Positions 50,462 through 58,627 of a stretch of DNA of 64,000 nucleotides are shown one piece after another. The stretch spans positions 62,001 to 126,000 of the forward strand of contig CAVWEN010000003.1 of the NCBI GenBank assembly GCA_963754045.1, read 5' to 3'. Positions within the stretch are counted from its first letter, which is position 1; each line of letters begins with the position of its first letter. The notes beneath the pieces were generated by a model. It worked only from the letters and a program-made list of their open reading frames with translations, was not told where the DNA came from and searched no databases. Source of the DNA: JALZKA01 sp963754045. Its GTDB lineage: Bacteria; Actinomycetota; Thermoleophilia; Solirubrobacterales; 70-9. Both the position numbers and the translations under genes were made by a program.

Positions 50462-51369
50462 TTCGTCTGCCCGTGGTCGGGCTCGGTGCGTGGCTCGAGT
50501 TGAATCTCTTCCTCGGCGTGGGGAACGCCCTCACCAATCTGGCGTGATCGCTCCAGCTCGGCGTTCAGCTCGAGGCCGAAGAGCAGCGACATGTTCGTGA
50601 TCCACAGCCAGACGAGCAGGGTCACGACGCCGCCGAGCGTGCCGTAGGTCTTGTCGTAGGAGCCAAAGTTCGCGACGAAGAGGGCGAATAGCGCGGAGGC
50701 GATGATCCAGATCGCCACGGTGAAAATGCTGCCCGGCGTGACAACCCGAATGCGCGGCATGCGGACGTTCGGCGCCAGGTAGTTCAGCGTTGCGAACATC
50801 GCCACGGAGAGGGCGAAAACGATCGGCCACTTGGCGATTTCCCAGATGTCCAGGACGGTGCCGCTGATCCCGAGCGGCTCGCCGATCGCCTCCACGATCG
50901 GGCCGGTCAGGGCCAGACCGAGCAGGACGAAGATCAGCATCAGGACCATCAGCAGGGTGATCGCGAGCTGCAGTGGGCGCAGCTTGAAGAAGCTGCGCCC
51001 CTCGGGCATCTCCCAGGCAACGTTGGCGGCCCGGATGTAGGCGCCGACATAGCCGGAGGCGGCGTTCAGTGCCACCGCCGTGCCCAAGATCAGCAGCACG
51101 AGCGATGACGTCGTGTTGCCGGTGATCGACTGGATCGGTCCGGCGAAAGTGTTCGCACCGGTCTCCGGGCCGATCTCGGTGACGATCTCCGTGAGCGTCT
51201 TGGTCAGTTCCTCGGGATCGGCGACGAGACCGACGATCGACACTAGGGCGATCAGCGCGGGGAAGAGCGAGAGCAGGCCGTAATACGTGAGCGCGGCCGC
51301 CCAGTCGCTCATGTTGTCGTCCTGGAACTCCTTGAAGGTGCGCTTGATCAGCGGCCACATGCGTGACAC
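50458..51369 (-). CDS. YihY/virulence factor BrkB family membrane protein
   Basis: 303 residues (ATG 51360 is an alternative start). Family signatures are present: DWAAALTYYGLLSLFPALIALVSIVGL near the N-terminus, NAASGYVGAYIRAANVAWEMPEGRSF in the middle and TYGTLGGVVTLLVWLWITNMSLLFGLELNAE at the end. About six membrane helices. YihY proteins are often called ribonuclease BN in error; their role in the envelope is not settled. The C-terminal tail is acidic. Convergent with the thioesterase gene. Confidence 0.88.
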   Translation of the reverse strand: MSRMWPLIKRTFKEFQDDNMSDWAAALTYYGLLSLFPALIALVSIVGLVADPEELTKTLTEIVTEIGPETGANTFAGPIQSITGNTTSSLVLLILGTAVALNAASGYVGAYIRAANVAWEMPEGRSFFKLRPLQLAITLLMVLMLIFVLLGLALTGPIVEAIGEPLGISGTVLDIWEIAKWPIVFALSVAMFATLNYLAPNVRMPRIRVVTPGSIFTVAIWIIASALFALFVANFGSYDKTYGTLGGVVTLLVWLWITNMSLLFGLELNAELERSRQIGEGVPHAEEEIQLEPRTEPDHGQTN

Positions 51370-51400
51370 GCGCCTAACCGCTCATCTACGTGGCAAACGC

Positions 51401-51859
51401 CTACTCGGCGCCGATGTCCTGGTTCAGCTGCGCGATCGTCGCGTCGATCTCGGTGCCGACGCGGGTGCCCTGGGTCGTGAACTCGGTCACGAGCGTCAGC
51501 GCATCCGTGGCGTTGCCCTTCTTGACCTTCTTGGCCGTGTCATCGAACAGGGCACGGAGATCGTCGATGCCAGCGACCAGGTCCGGGTGGGCGTCCTGCG
51601 CATCTTCTGGTACGTCAACTTCGTTGAGGTCGTCCACCGCGGTTGCGAGGGCGTCGGCGCCGCTCTGTAGCTGGTCCGCCTGCTCGGTGGGGTCGGCCGC
51701 CGCCGCGGTCGTCGTCTCATTGAATGCGTCCAGGGCCGTCTGCTGGATCTCGTTGACGGTGTCCACATATTGGTTCTTGTCCTCCGTCGAGCTGCAGCCG
51801 ACGGTGACGAGGGCCGAGGCGGCGAGCGTGGCGAGGGCGGCTGCGTGGATGCGCTTCAA
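51401..51859 (-). CDS. Small helical lipoprotein
   Basis: 152 residues from TTG 51859. Signal peptide with lipobox ASALVTVGC, then an acidic, almost wholly alpha-helical mature domain rich in Asp, Ala and Thr (NQYVDTVNEIQQTALDAFNE, PEDAQDAHPDLVAGIDDLRALFDD). No family recognised; it resembles helical-bundle lipoproteins of unknown function. A perfect hairpin covers its Shine-Dalgarno (GGGGAG, 7 bases before the TTG), suggesting translational control. Confidence 0.7.
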   Translation of the reverse strand: MKRIHAAALATLAASALVTVGCSSTEDKNQYVDTVNEIQQTALDAFNETTTAAAADPTEQADQLQSGADALATAVDDLNEVDVPEDAQDAHPDLVAGIDDLRALFDDTAKKVKKGNATDALTLVTEFTTQGTRVGTEIDATIAQLNQDIGAE

Positions 51860-51864
51860 GGTGT

Positions 51865-51914
51865 GTCTCCCCGGAATCGAGTTGGTGGTTGAACAAGTTT
51901 CTGGCCGGGGAGAC
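51865..51914 (-). promoter_or_regulatory. Hairpin covering the Shine-Dalgarno of the helical lipoprotein
   Basis: On the minus strand GTCTCCCCGG (51914-51905) pairs perfectly with CCGGGGAGAC (51874-51865), separated by 30 bases. The 3' arm contains GGGGAG, placed 7 bases before TTG 51859. If formed, the stem hides the ribosome-binding site, as RNA thermometers or riboregulators do. Confidence 0.45.
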
Positions 51915-51927
51915 TATGTGACCCGCA

Positions 51928-51948
51928 GGTGCACCGTTCCCGTGCACC
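51928..51948 (-). terminator. Short hairpin after the amidase gene
   Basis: GGTGCAC (51928-51934) and GTGCACC (51942-51948) with a 7-base loop, ten bases beyond the amidase stop on the minus strand. No T-run follows on that strand, so it is a weak candidate. Confidence 0.35.
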
Positions 51949-51957
51949 ACGCGCGCC

Positions 51958-53370
51958 TTAGCTGATCCCCGGACGCTTGTCGGCCCAGGGCCGCTCAGCC
52001 TCGATCTGCGCGGCGAGCGAGAGCAGCGTGGCCTCGTCGTTCGGCCGACCAACCAATTGCACGGCCAGTGGCAGGCCCGACGCGGTAAAGCCTGCGGGCA
52101 CTGACGCCGCGGGGTTGCCGAGGTGGTTCCACGGCGCGGCGAAGGGATAGGTGCGGCTCATCCCGAGCAGCGTCCGGAGCGCCCCCTTCCCGGCCCAGCG
52201 GCCGATCTCGATCGCGGGCTCGCCGGTGACGGGCATCATCAGCACGTCGCAGTGGTCGAAGATCGAGAGGATGCGCCGCGCGTCCTTTGCCTCGCCGCGG
52301 CGAGCGCGCTTGAGTACGCCGCCGCTGAGCGGCTTGCCAAGCTTTGCGAAGCCGCGGGTGCGGGACTCCAGGAGTTCGGGGTGCGGCACGTTCTCGACAT
52401 CGCTCGTGATCCCGCCCAGGTAGCGGGGGGAGAGGTTGTTGCCGATCAGTCCCCAGTCCGGGTCGCGCCTCTCGAGCCTGTGACCGAGTCCGCGCAGCAG
52501 CTCGGCCGTTTCGTGGACTGCGCCCTTGATCTCGTCGCGCACGATGGGAGGTGCGATCAGTCGCAGGGGCTTCGTGGAGTAGGCGATCCGTAGCGCGGGA
52601 GGTCTCGTCGCGGCGGCGTTCGAAAAAGCGGTCTCCGGCCCTGGAGGCCCGTTCGGTGCCCCGCCCGCACAAACATCGAGCCACAGGGCCGAGTCGGCCA
52701 CCGTGCGGGTGACCGAGCCGGCGACCGAGAGCCCGTGCCAGTGTTCACCCGACAGCGTGAGGGGGATGCGGTCGCGCTGGGGCTTCAGCCCGAACAAACC
52801 GCAGCAGGACGCTGGAATGCGGATCGATCCCGCGCCGTCGGAGGCCGAAGCGCCGGCGCATAGGCCGGCGGCGGTCGCGGCGGCGGAGCCGCCACTCGAT
52901 CCACCGGGCGTGCGTGAGGTGTCCCAGGGATTGCGCGTAACGCCCCACGCCTCGGTCTCGGTGAAGCCGACGATCGCCAGCTCCGGAAGATTCGTCTTGC
53001 CGAGGACGATCGCGCCCGCGTCGCGTACCCGACGGACCATCTCGCCGTCGGCCTTCGCCGGCTCGTCGAACGCGGCGGTCCCCCAGGTGGTCACCTCGCC
53101 TTCGAGGTCTTCCGTGTCCTTGAGCGCGATCGGCACCCCCGCCAGCGGCATGTCCTCGCCCGCGGCGAGCCGCCGCTCAACGGCCTTCGCGTCCTCGCGC
53201 GCCCGCTCCGGCAGCACCACACGGTAGGAGTTCAGCTCGGGGTCGAGCCGCTCGATCCGGTCGAGGTAGAGCTCGACCAGCTCGCTTGGCGATACCTCGC
53301 GCGCCCGCACCTTCGCAGCAAGCGCGGCAAGCCCCGCGAATGCGAGATCGTCCCCCGTCATCGTTGGCAA
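51958..53370 (-). CDS. Amidase signature family enzyme
   Basis: 470 residues. The Ser-cisSer-Lys triad region is intact: PIALKDTED (Lys), SRTPGGSSGGSAAATAAG (cis-Ser) and SDGAGSIRIPASCCG (nucleophile Ser). AS-family enzymes hydrolyse amides (aryl or fatty amides, or Glu-tRNA amidation when in GatA). It lacks GatB/GatC neighbours and the typical GatA tail, so it is a general amidase. A short SDR gene lies upstream in the same orientation with 21 bases between, so they may form an operon. Confidence 0.9.
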   Translation of the reverse strand: MPTMTGDDLAFAGLAALAAKVRAREVSPSELVELYLDRIERLDPELNSYRVVLPERAREDAKAVERRLAAGEDMPLAGVPIALKDTEDLEGEVTTWGTAAFDEPAKADGEMVRRVRDAGAIVLGKTNLPELAIVGFTETEAWGVTRNPWDTSRTPGGSSGGSAAATAAGLCAGASASDGAGSIRIPASCCGLFGLKPQRDRIPLTLSGEHWHGLSVAGSVTRTVADSALWLDVCAGGAPNGPPGPETAFSNAAATRPPALRIAYSTKPLRLIAPPIVRDEIKGAVHETAELLRGLGHRLERRDPDWGLIGNNLSPRYLGGITSDVENVPHPELLESRTRGFAKLGKPLSGGVLKRARRGEAKDARRILSIFDHCDVLMMPVTGEPAIEIGRWAGKGALRTLLGMSRTYPFAAPWNHLGNPAASVPAGFTASGLPLAVQLVGRPNDEATLLSLAAQIEAERPWADKRPGIS

Positions 53371-53391
53371 TTCTAGTTGTGGCCGCCGCCG

Positions 53392-54102
53392 CTAGGTCGG
53401 CTGCGAGGTCGGGCGGATCAGGATCTCGTTGACGTCGACGCGCTCGGGCTGCGTCATCGCGTAGATGACGGCGCGGGCGATGTCGTCGTCGTGCAAGGCG
53501 TTGTCGGGCCCAGGGCGGTTGTCGAAAAAAGGCGTATCGACCATGCCGGGCTCGATCAGGGTCACGCGGATGCGGTCGTTCTCGTGCATCTGGCGCAGTT
53601 CGGCTCGCAGCGACTCGCCCATCCCGGTGACCGCCCATTTGGTCGAGCTGTAGAGCGAACCGGGAAGGGCCCGTCTTCCTGCAACCGAGCCGGTGAGCAG
53701 GAAGTGCCCAGTCCCCTTTTCGAGCAGGTGGGGAAGGGTCGCGCGGATCGTCTGGGCAGCGCCGAGCACGTTTGTGAGGATCATCGATCGCCAGTGCTCG
53801 GGCGATTCCTCGAGGAACCCGCGAGCGGCTCCGAAGCCCGCGTTGGCAAAGACCGCGTCGAAGCCGCCAAACGCATCCAAAGCGGCGGCGGCCAGAGTCT
53901 CGCAGTCGGCCCACTCGGTCACGTCGCAGCGCACGGCTACGGCCTGGCCGGACCCGCCGAGCTCCTCGGCGAGCTTGGCCAGTTCGTTCTCGCGGCGCGC
54001 GGCCAGCACCAGCCGGTAGCCGGCCTGGGCGGCGTGGCGTGCTGTCTCGGCCCCGATTCCGCTCGAGGCGCCCGTGATGATGAGGACTGGTGGGTCGGCC
54101 AT
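53392..54102 (-). CDS. SDR family oxidoreductase
   Basis: 236 residues. Classical SDR: TGASSGIGAETA at the N-terminus, NAGFG, the serine in LLTGSVAG and YSSTK with the catalytic Tyr and Lys. AARRENELAKL after beta-2 (basic) points to NADP. The C-terminal motif VDVNEILIRPTSQPT is the one shared by YdfG/serine-3-dehydrogenase-like SDRs, which oxidise 3-hydroxy acids or amino acids. It precedes the amidase on the same strand. The substrate is not assigned. Confidence 0.9.
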   Translation of the reverse strand: MADPPVLIITGASSGIGAETARHAAQAGYRLVLAARRENELAKLAEELGGSGQAVAVRCDVTEWADCETLAAAALDAFGGFDAVFANAGFGAARGFLEESPEHWRSMILTNVLGAAQTIRATLPHLLEKGTGHFLLTGSVAGRRALPGSLYSSTKWAVTGMGESLRAELRQMHENDRIRVTLIEPGMVDTPFFDNRPGPDNALHDDDIARAVIYAMTQPERVDVNEILIRPTSQPT

Positions 54103-54133
54103 CGCGGCGAAGGCTACCCGCGAGGCGAGGGGT

Positions 54134-55000
54134 TCAACCGGGGTTTGTCGCGGTCACGATCCAGGTCGACATGGTGGTCATGACTTCGCCCGACTCGGTC
54201 TCGTACTGTCGCAGGGCATCCGCGAGCGCCGTCTTGATCTCCGGCTCCATCCGCACGGCCTCTCCGCCGGCCAGTCGCAGGTGCTCGGCGGCGGGGCCCA
54301 GCCCCATCATGTAGCGCACTGCTTCGTCCATGTCGCGGCCGATCGGATAATCGCGATCGCATCGTTGCAGCGTCACCTCGTCCCACCCGGCCGACTGCAG
54401 GACGCCGCTGGTGGTGTCGGCGTTAGCCATCGAGAACGGGCCGGGGCCGCAGGTGAGCTCGTCGGAGTCGGGGTCCTCCTCGACCATGCCTTCGACGACC
54501 TGCTCGGAGACGTGGAAGAAGGCGTTGTCGAGCTTGTTGCGCCAGACGACGGCCGCGAGCCGCCCGCCCGGCACCACGGCATCGCGGACGTTTCGCATCG
54601 CGGCGACTGGGTTGTTGAAGAACATCACCCCGAAGCGCGAAAACGCCAGGTCGTAGTCCTGGCCGAAGCCTCCCGCCTCGATGTCGGCGAGCTCGAAGCT
54701 GACGTTGTCGCGCTCGTTTTCTGAGCGGCACTCCTCGACGAAGCGCTGGCCCGAGTCAACGCCCGTGACGCTGCCCTCAGGGCCGACGAGCTCGGCGAGT
54801 TGCTGCGTCGTCTCGCCCAGACCGCAGCCGAGGTCGACCACCCGTTCGCCGGGCGCGGGCCGGGTGACCTCGATTGCGAGGTCGCTGTGCTTGGCAATCC
54901 CCGGGATGACGAGGTGGCGCCATTCGAGCCAGCGGTCGAACAGCACGCCGTCCCAGGCGTTGACGGCTTCCTCGTTGGCGGTGACGACCTGTTCCCCCAT
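54134..55000 (-). CDS. Class I SAM-dependent methyltransferase (UbiE-like)
   Basis: 288 residues from ATG 55000. Motif I VVDLGCGLGETTQQL, GVDSGQRFVEE after beta-2, FSRFGVMFFNNP (motif IV-like), and the C-terminal VPGGRLAAVVWR; then a small-molecule binding segment. It resembles methyltransferases of the UbiE/Cfa-like group acting on lipids or natural products. The frame upstream to 55153 overlaps the divergent small gene and is not used. A promoter at 55009-55038 puts the transcript start two bases from the ATG. Confidence 0.87.
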   Translation of the reverse strand: MGEQVVTANEEAVNAWDGVLFDRWLEWRHLVIPGIAKHSDLAIEVTRPAPGERVVDLGCGLGETTQQLAELVGPEGSVTGVDSGQRFVEECRSENERDNVSFELADIEAGGFGQDYDLAFSRFGVMFFNNPVAAMRNVRDAVVPGGRLAAVVWRNKLDNAFFHVSEQVVEGMVEEDPDSDELTCGPGPFSMANADTTSGVLQSAGWDEVTLQRCDRDYPIGRDMDEAVRYMMGLGPAAEHLRLAGGEAVRMEPEIKTALADALRQYETESGEVMTTMSTWIVTATNPG

Positions 55001-55008
55001 ACGCCGTG

Positions 55009-55038
55009 ATCTTAGGTATATGGTCGCCTGAAAGTCAA
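55009..55038 (-). promoter_or_regulatory. Promoter of the methyltransferase, near-leaderless
   Basis: On the minus strand TTGACT (55038-55033), an 18-base spacer, and TAAGAT (55014-55009). The predicted start is near 55002, two bases before ATG 55000, so the mRNA would have almost no leader. Confidence 0.45.
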
Positions 55039-55052
55039 CTGATTGGAGTTCG

Positions 55053-55337
55053 ATGAGCCTACGAGTGGTCAGATTCACCGACGTCACGCCCGAGCGGCTT
55101 GAGGGGGTCAAGGAGCGCATAGGAAATAGCAGCGGCCCGCCGGAAGGTGTCAAGGCGTCGAAGGTCGAGTTCTTTTACGACGCCGAACAGCAGACAATGG
55201 TTGTGATCCAGCACTTCGATTCCGCCGAGGACATGAGCGATAGCGAAGCGGCATTCGGCGCCATGGATCCGGAGAGGACACCCGGCACACGTGCGTCGGT
55301 GGACCGCACCGAGAAGATCGGCGAGGTCTCCCCGTAG
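55053..55337 (+). CDS. Small dimeric alpha-beta-barrel-like protein
   Basis: 94 residues from ATG 55053, with TTGGAG upstream. The pattern of strand SLRVVRFTDV, a helix with PERLEGVKERIG, the strand KVEFFYDAEQQTMVVIQHF, and a helix with SAEDMSDSEAAF suggests a ferredoxin-like dimeric barrel, as in antibiotic-biosynthesis monooxygenase-type or EthD-like proteins. No catalytic residues identified. It is divergent from the methyltransferase and 25 bases before ccmE. Confidence 0.6.
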   Translation: MSLRVVRFTDVTPERLEGVKERIGNSSGPPEGVKASKVEFFYDAEQQTMVVIQHFDSAEDMSDSEAAFGAMDPERTPGTRASVDRTEKIGEVSP

Positions 55338-55362
55338 CGGTACCTAGAATCCGGGGTTCCGG

Positions 55363-55797
55363 ATGGACCCCGAACGCAAGCGAAAGATTCGCCTGGTCGT
55401 AGCTCTCAGCGCCGCCGTCCTTTTGGCGACGGCGCTGGTCTACACGTCCTTCAACGCCTCGAGCGAGGCGAAGGAACCGTCGGAGCTGCTGGCGGGCTCG
55501 CCCACCGGCTCGTTCGACGTGACAGGCAAGGTCGTCGACGGCTCGATCGAGCGCGACGGCACCGACCTGCGATTCGAGATCTCCGACCGCGAGGACGCCT
55601 CGAAGACGATTCCCGTGGACTACACCGGCCAGGTTCCGGATCCGTTCCGCGAAGGGCGCGAGGTGATCGTGACCGGCGAGGTCGTCTCGGGCACCCTCGT
55701 CGCTCAAAAGGACAGCCTGATCACGAAGTGCCCGTCCAAGTTCGCCGCCGAGGCGGAAGGGGATCCCAACGTGGTCATCGATGAGTCGCTGGGTTGA
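55363..55797 (+). CDS. ccmE: Cytochrome c maturation heme chaperone CcmE, cysteine variant
   Basis: 144 residues. An N-terminal anchor (KIRLVVALSAAVLLATALVYTSF) is followed by the OB-fold body (DVTGKVVDGSIERDGTDLRF, GREVIVTGEVVSGTLVAQ). The heme-attaching residue is normally histidine in a motif ending LAKHDENYMP; here the segment reads SLITKCPSKF, so a cysteine replaces it and the tyrosine position is phenylalanine. Cys-type CcmE proteins are known in some bacteria and archaea. It shuttles heme to CcmF. It is followed after three bases by ccmF. Confidence 0.87.
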   Translation: MDPERKRKIRLVVALSAAVLLATALVYTSFNASSEAKEPSELLAGSPTGSFDVTGKVVDGSIERDGTDLRFEISDREDASKTIPVDYTGQVPDPFREGREVIVTGEVVSGTLVAQKDSLITKCPSKFAAEAEGDPNVVIDESLG

Positions 55798-55800
55798 GCG

Positions 55801-58020
55801 TTGAATGATCTCGGGTTTGCCTGCCTGATCGGCGGGCTCCTCTCCTTCCTCTACGGCGGGGGCTCGGCGCTCTGGGGCGCGCGAACCGGCGACCGACGCT
55901 TCGTCGAAAGTTCGCGCCGCGCCGTCTATGCCGCCGCGATCGCGCTGACGATCGCGGTCGTGACGCTCGAGTCCGCTTTCCTTGGCGACGATTTCTCGGT
56001 TCAGCTCGTCGCGGAGCACTCCTCGACGACCACGCCAACCCTCTACAAGATGACCGCGATGTGGGGGAGCCAGGGGGGCTCGCTCCTGCTCTGGGCATGG
56101 GTCCTCTCGCTCGCTTCGAGCGGCGTCCTCTATTTCACCCGCAACCGTCACCGCGAGGTCGTGCCCTACGCGACGGCGGTCCTTTGTGGGCTCGGCGTCT
56201 TCTTCACCGCCCTGATGCTTTTGGCGGGCGGCGCCAACCCGTTTGCCACCCTGACCCCCGCGCCCGCCGAGGGCGCCGGGCTGAACCCGCTGCTGCGTCA
56301 CCCGGCGATGGCCATCCATCCGCCGATGCTCTATTCGGGCTACGTGCTGTTCTCGATCCCGTTCGCCTTCGCGATCGGGGCGCTGGCGGCGCGGTCGCTC
56401 GACGCCAGCTGGATCCGGTCGACCAGGCGCTTCGGCCTGCTGGCCTGGATCTTCCTCTCGGTCGGGATCCTGCTCGGTGCCGGTTGGTCCTACATGGAGC
56501 TTGGCTGGGGCGGCTATTGGGCGTGGGATCCGGTCGAGAACGCGTCACTGATGCCGTGGCTGCTGGGCACCGCCTTTCTGCATTCGATCATGGTCCAGGA
56601 GCGGCGCGGGATGTTGAAGGTGTGGAACGTCTCGCTGATCGTGGCGACGTTCGCGCTCTGCCTGCTCGGGACCTTTCTCGTCCGCTCCGGGATCCTGGAG
56701 TCGATCCACGCCTTTGGCGCCTCCACGGTGGGCACGCCGCTCCTGATCCTGATCGGGACGGTGCTGATCGGCTCGACGGCCCTGATCGTCTCTCGTCTCG
56801 GCGATCTGCGCTCCGACCGGCGTGTCGAGTCGCTGGCCTCGCGAGAGTCCGTCTTCCTCGTCAACAACCTGCTCCTGGTTGGCCTCTGTCTGATCGTGTT
56901 CTGGGGAACGTTCTTCCCGCTGATCGCGGAGGCGCTGACCGGCGAGCGCTCGTCGCTGGCGGCGCCCTGGTTCGATCGCTACGTGACCCCGATCGCGATC
57001 CTGGTTGTGCTGTTCACGGGTATCGGGCCGCTGCTGGCGTGGAAGCGCGTCAGCCGCGGCCGGGCGCTGCAGCTATTCGGGCCGCCGATCACGTTCGCGG
57101 TCTTGTTCGGTGTGGCGCTACTGGCGCTGACGAACTCGGTCGACTCGCCGCTCGCATTCGTCCTCTTCGTCTTCGGTGCCTTCACCGTGGCGGGAATCAC
57201 CGGTGAGTTTTGGCGCGGCGCTTCGGCGCAGCGAGCGCTCTCGGGCGGCTCCTTCCCGGTGGCGCTGGGGCGGCTGGTCGGCCGCAACCGGCGGCGCTAC
57301 GGGGGCTACATCGTCCACGTCGGGATCGTGGTGGCGTTCGCCGGCGTCGCCGCCTCGTCGAGCTTCCAGACGAGCCGCGACGTGCGCCTCGAGCCCGGCG
57401 GCTCGGTGCAGGTTGACGACTACACACTCACCTACCGTGAACCAACGGCGGCGATCGACGCCAAGGAGCAACGGCTCACCTTCGGAGCAGTACTAGATGT
57501 CGAGCGGGGGGGCGAGCCCGCGGGCGTGCTCGTTCCATCGCGCAATTACTACTCGTCTAACGCCAGCGATCCGACCGCCGGGCCGCTGCGCTCGTTCTTC
57601 GAGGGCGAGGCCACCAGCGAGGTAGGGCGCGACCCGGGCGCCTCCGAGGACCTGTGGACTGCGATGCGGCCGGACCTCGAGCCGCTCGACAGCGTGATCG
57701 AGGCGGCGGACCGCGAGATTCTGGGTTCGCTGCCAGACATCGGGCCGGAGGGGCCGAGCAGCTCCGACCTCGAGGCGATGAGCACCTTTGCCCAACGCCA
57801 GGGCGACGCGATCGAGCGCTTTGCGACTGTCTATGCCTCAACCGCGTTGCCAGTGGATTTCCGGGTGAACGTGAACCCGCTCGTGATCTGGATTTGGGTG
57901 GGCGGCGCGATCGGGGTGCTGGGTGCGCTGCTCGCTGCTTGGCCGGCCCCCTCGGCGCAACGCCGGCGTGTCGGCGAGCTCTACGCCACGCGCCTCGCAA
58001 AGGACCTGGGCCGGGCCTAG
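55801..58020 (+). CDS. ccmF: Cytochrome c-type biogenesis heme lyase CcmF
   Basis: 739 residues from TTG 55801, about 14-15 membrane helices. The WWD-type heme-handling motif appears as GWGGYWAWDPVENASLMPW, with flanking conserved histidine segments (HPPMLYSGY, EHSSTTTP). A large loop near the C-terminus (about 520-680) is exported. CcmF joins heme from CcmE to the CXXCH cysteines with CcmH and CcmI. The gene order ccmE-ccmF-ccmI-like here, with ccmG-ccmH at 46.6-47.6 kb, splits the system in two. It is somewhat longer than the usual 650 residues, in the loop region. Confidence 0.93.
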   Translation: MNDLGFACLIGGLLSFLYGGGSALWGARTGDRRFVESSRRAVYAAAIALTIAVVTLESAFLGDDFSVQLVAEHSSTTTPTLYKMTAMWGSQGGSLLLWAWVLSLASSGVLYFTRNRHREVVPYATAVLCGLGVFFTALMLLAGGANPFATLTPAPAEGAGLNPLLRHPAMAIHPPMLYSGYVLFSIPFAFAIGALAARSLDASWIRSTRRFGLLAWIFLSVGILLGAGWSYMELGWGGYWAWDPVENASLMPWLLGTAFLHSIMVQERRGMLKVWNVSLIVATFALCLLGTFLVRSGILESIHAFGASTVGTPLLILIGTVLIGSTALIVSRLGDLRSDRRVESLASRESVFLVNNLLLVGLCLIVFWGTFFPLIAEALTGERSSLAAPWFDRYVTPIAILVVLFTGIGPLLAWKRVSRGRALQLFGPPITFAVLFGVALLALTNSVDSPLAFVLFVFGAFTVAGITGEFWRGASAQRALSGGSFPVALGRLVGRNRRRYGGYIVHVGIVVAFAGVAASSSFQTSRDVRLEPGGSVQVDDYTLTYREPTAAIDAKEQRLTFGAVLDVERGGEPAGVLVPSRNYYSSNASDPTAGPLRSFFEGEATSEVGRDPGASEDLWTAMRPDLEPLDSVIEAADREILGSLPDIGPEGPSSSDLEAMSTFAQRQGDAIERFATVYASTALPVDFRVNVNPLVIWIWVGGAIGVLGALLAAWPAPSAQRRRVGELYATRLAKDLGRA

Positions 58021-58041
58021 GCCCGGCCTACTCTGAGCGCT

Positions 58042-58311
58042 GTGGAAGTGTTCTTCGTCCTGCTCGTGGTCGTGGTCCTCGCCGCGTTCGTGACCGTGCC
58101 GCTGCGCCGCGACGGTGAAGCCGCGGTTGGCGAGGATCCACTCCGGGCCGAGCTGGAGGCGCGCCGCGACGCCAAGTACCGCCAGATCCGCGACGCGGAG
58201 ATGGACCGCGAGCAGGGCAAGCTGACGGCCGAGGACTGGAAGCGCGCCGACGCCGAGCTGCGCGCCGAGGCGATCGAAATCCTCCGCGACCTCGACAAGA
58301 TCGTGCGCTAG
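58042..58311 (+). CDS. Short CcmI-like membrane protein
   Basis: 89 residues from GTG 58042. One N-terminal helix (VFFVLLVVVVLAAFVTVPL) is followed by a coiled, highly charged segment (RAELEARRDAKYRQIRDAEM, EQGKLTAEDWKRADAELRAE). This matches the N-terminal part of CcmI/CycH, which starts with one helix and a DLE-rich coil, but lacks the C-terminal TPR part. Its place directly after ccmF supports a role in presenting apocytochrome c. It may be complete for this lineage. Confidence 0.7.
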   Translation: MEVFFVLLVVVVLAAFVTVPLRRDGEAAVGEDPLRAELEARRDAKYRQIRDAEMDREQGKLTAEDWKRADAELRAEAIEILRDLDKIVR

Positions 58312-58382
58312 CGCACGGCCCAAGTTTGTTTCGTGACTCGCGTCGCTCTGCGCCCATACTCGCCCTCTAAACTTCCGGCCCG

Positions 58383-58607
58383 ATGGAACCCGTGCTCAAC
58401 GTCGTTCAGGTGCTGACCTGCGTGGTGCTGGTCCTGCTCGTGCTCATGCACTCGGGCAAGGACTCGGGCCTGTCTGGCGCCTTCGGCGTGGGGCAAAGCG
58501 GTAGTTCGCTCGGGGGTGGCTCCTTGGTCGAGCGCAACTTGACCCGCTGGACGATCTTCTTCGCGATTCTCTTCGCGATCAACACTCTCGTCCTGCTCAA
58601 GCTCTAG
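58383..58607 (+). CDS. secG: Preprotein translocase subunit SecG
   Basis: 74 residues with two membrane helices (VVQVLTCVVLVLLVLMHSGK and RWTIFFAILFAINTLVLLK) separated by the Gly/Ser-rich cytoplasmic loop SGAFGVGQSGSSLGGGS that is typical of SecG. It assists SecYE in protein export. It has its own short 72-base gap upstream and is followed 20 bases later by the solute-binding lipoprotein gene. Confidence 0.9.
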   Translation: MEPVLNVVQVLTCVVLVLLVLMHSGKDSGLSGAFGVGQSGSSLGGGSLVERNLTRWTIFFAILFAINTLVLLKL

Positions 58608-58627
58608 GCAAGAGCTGGCTGCAGCAG

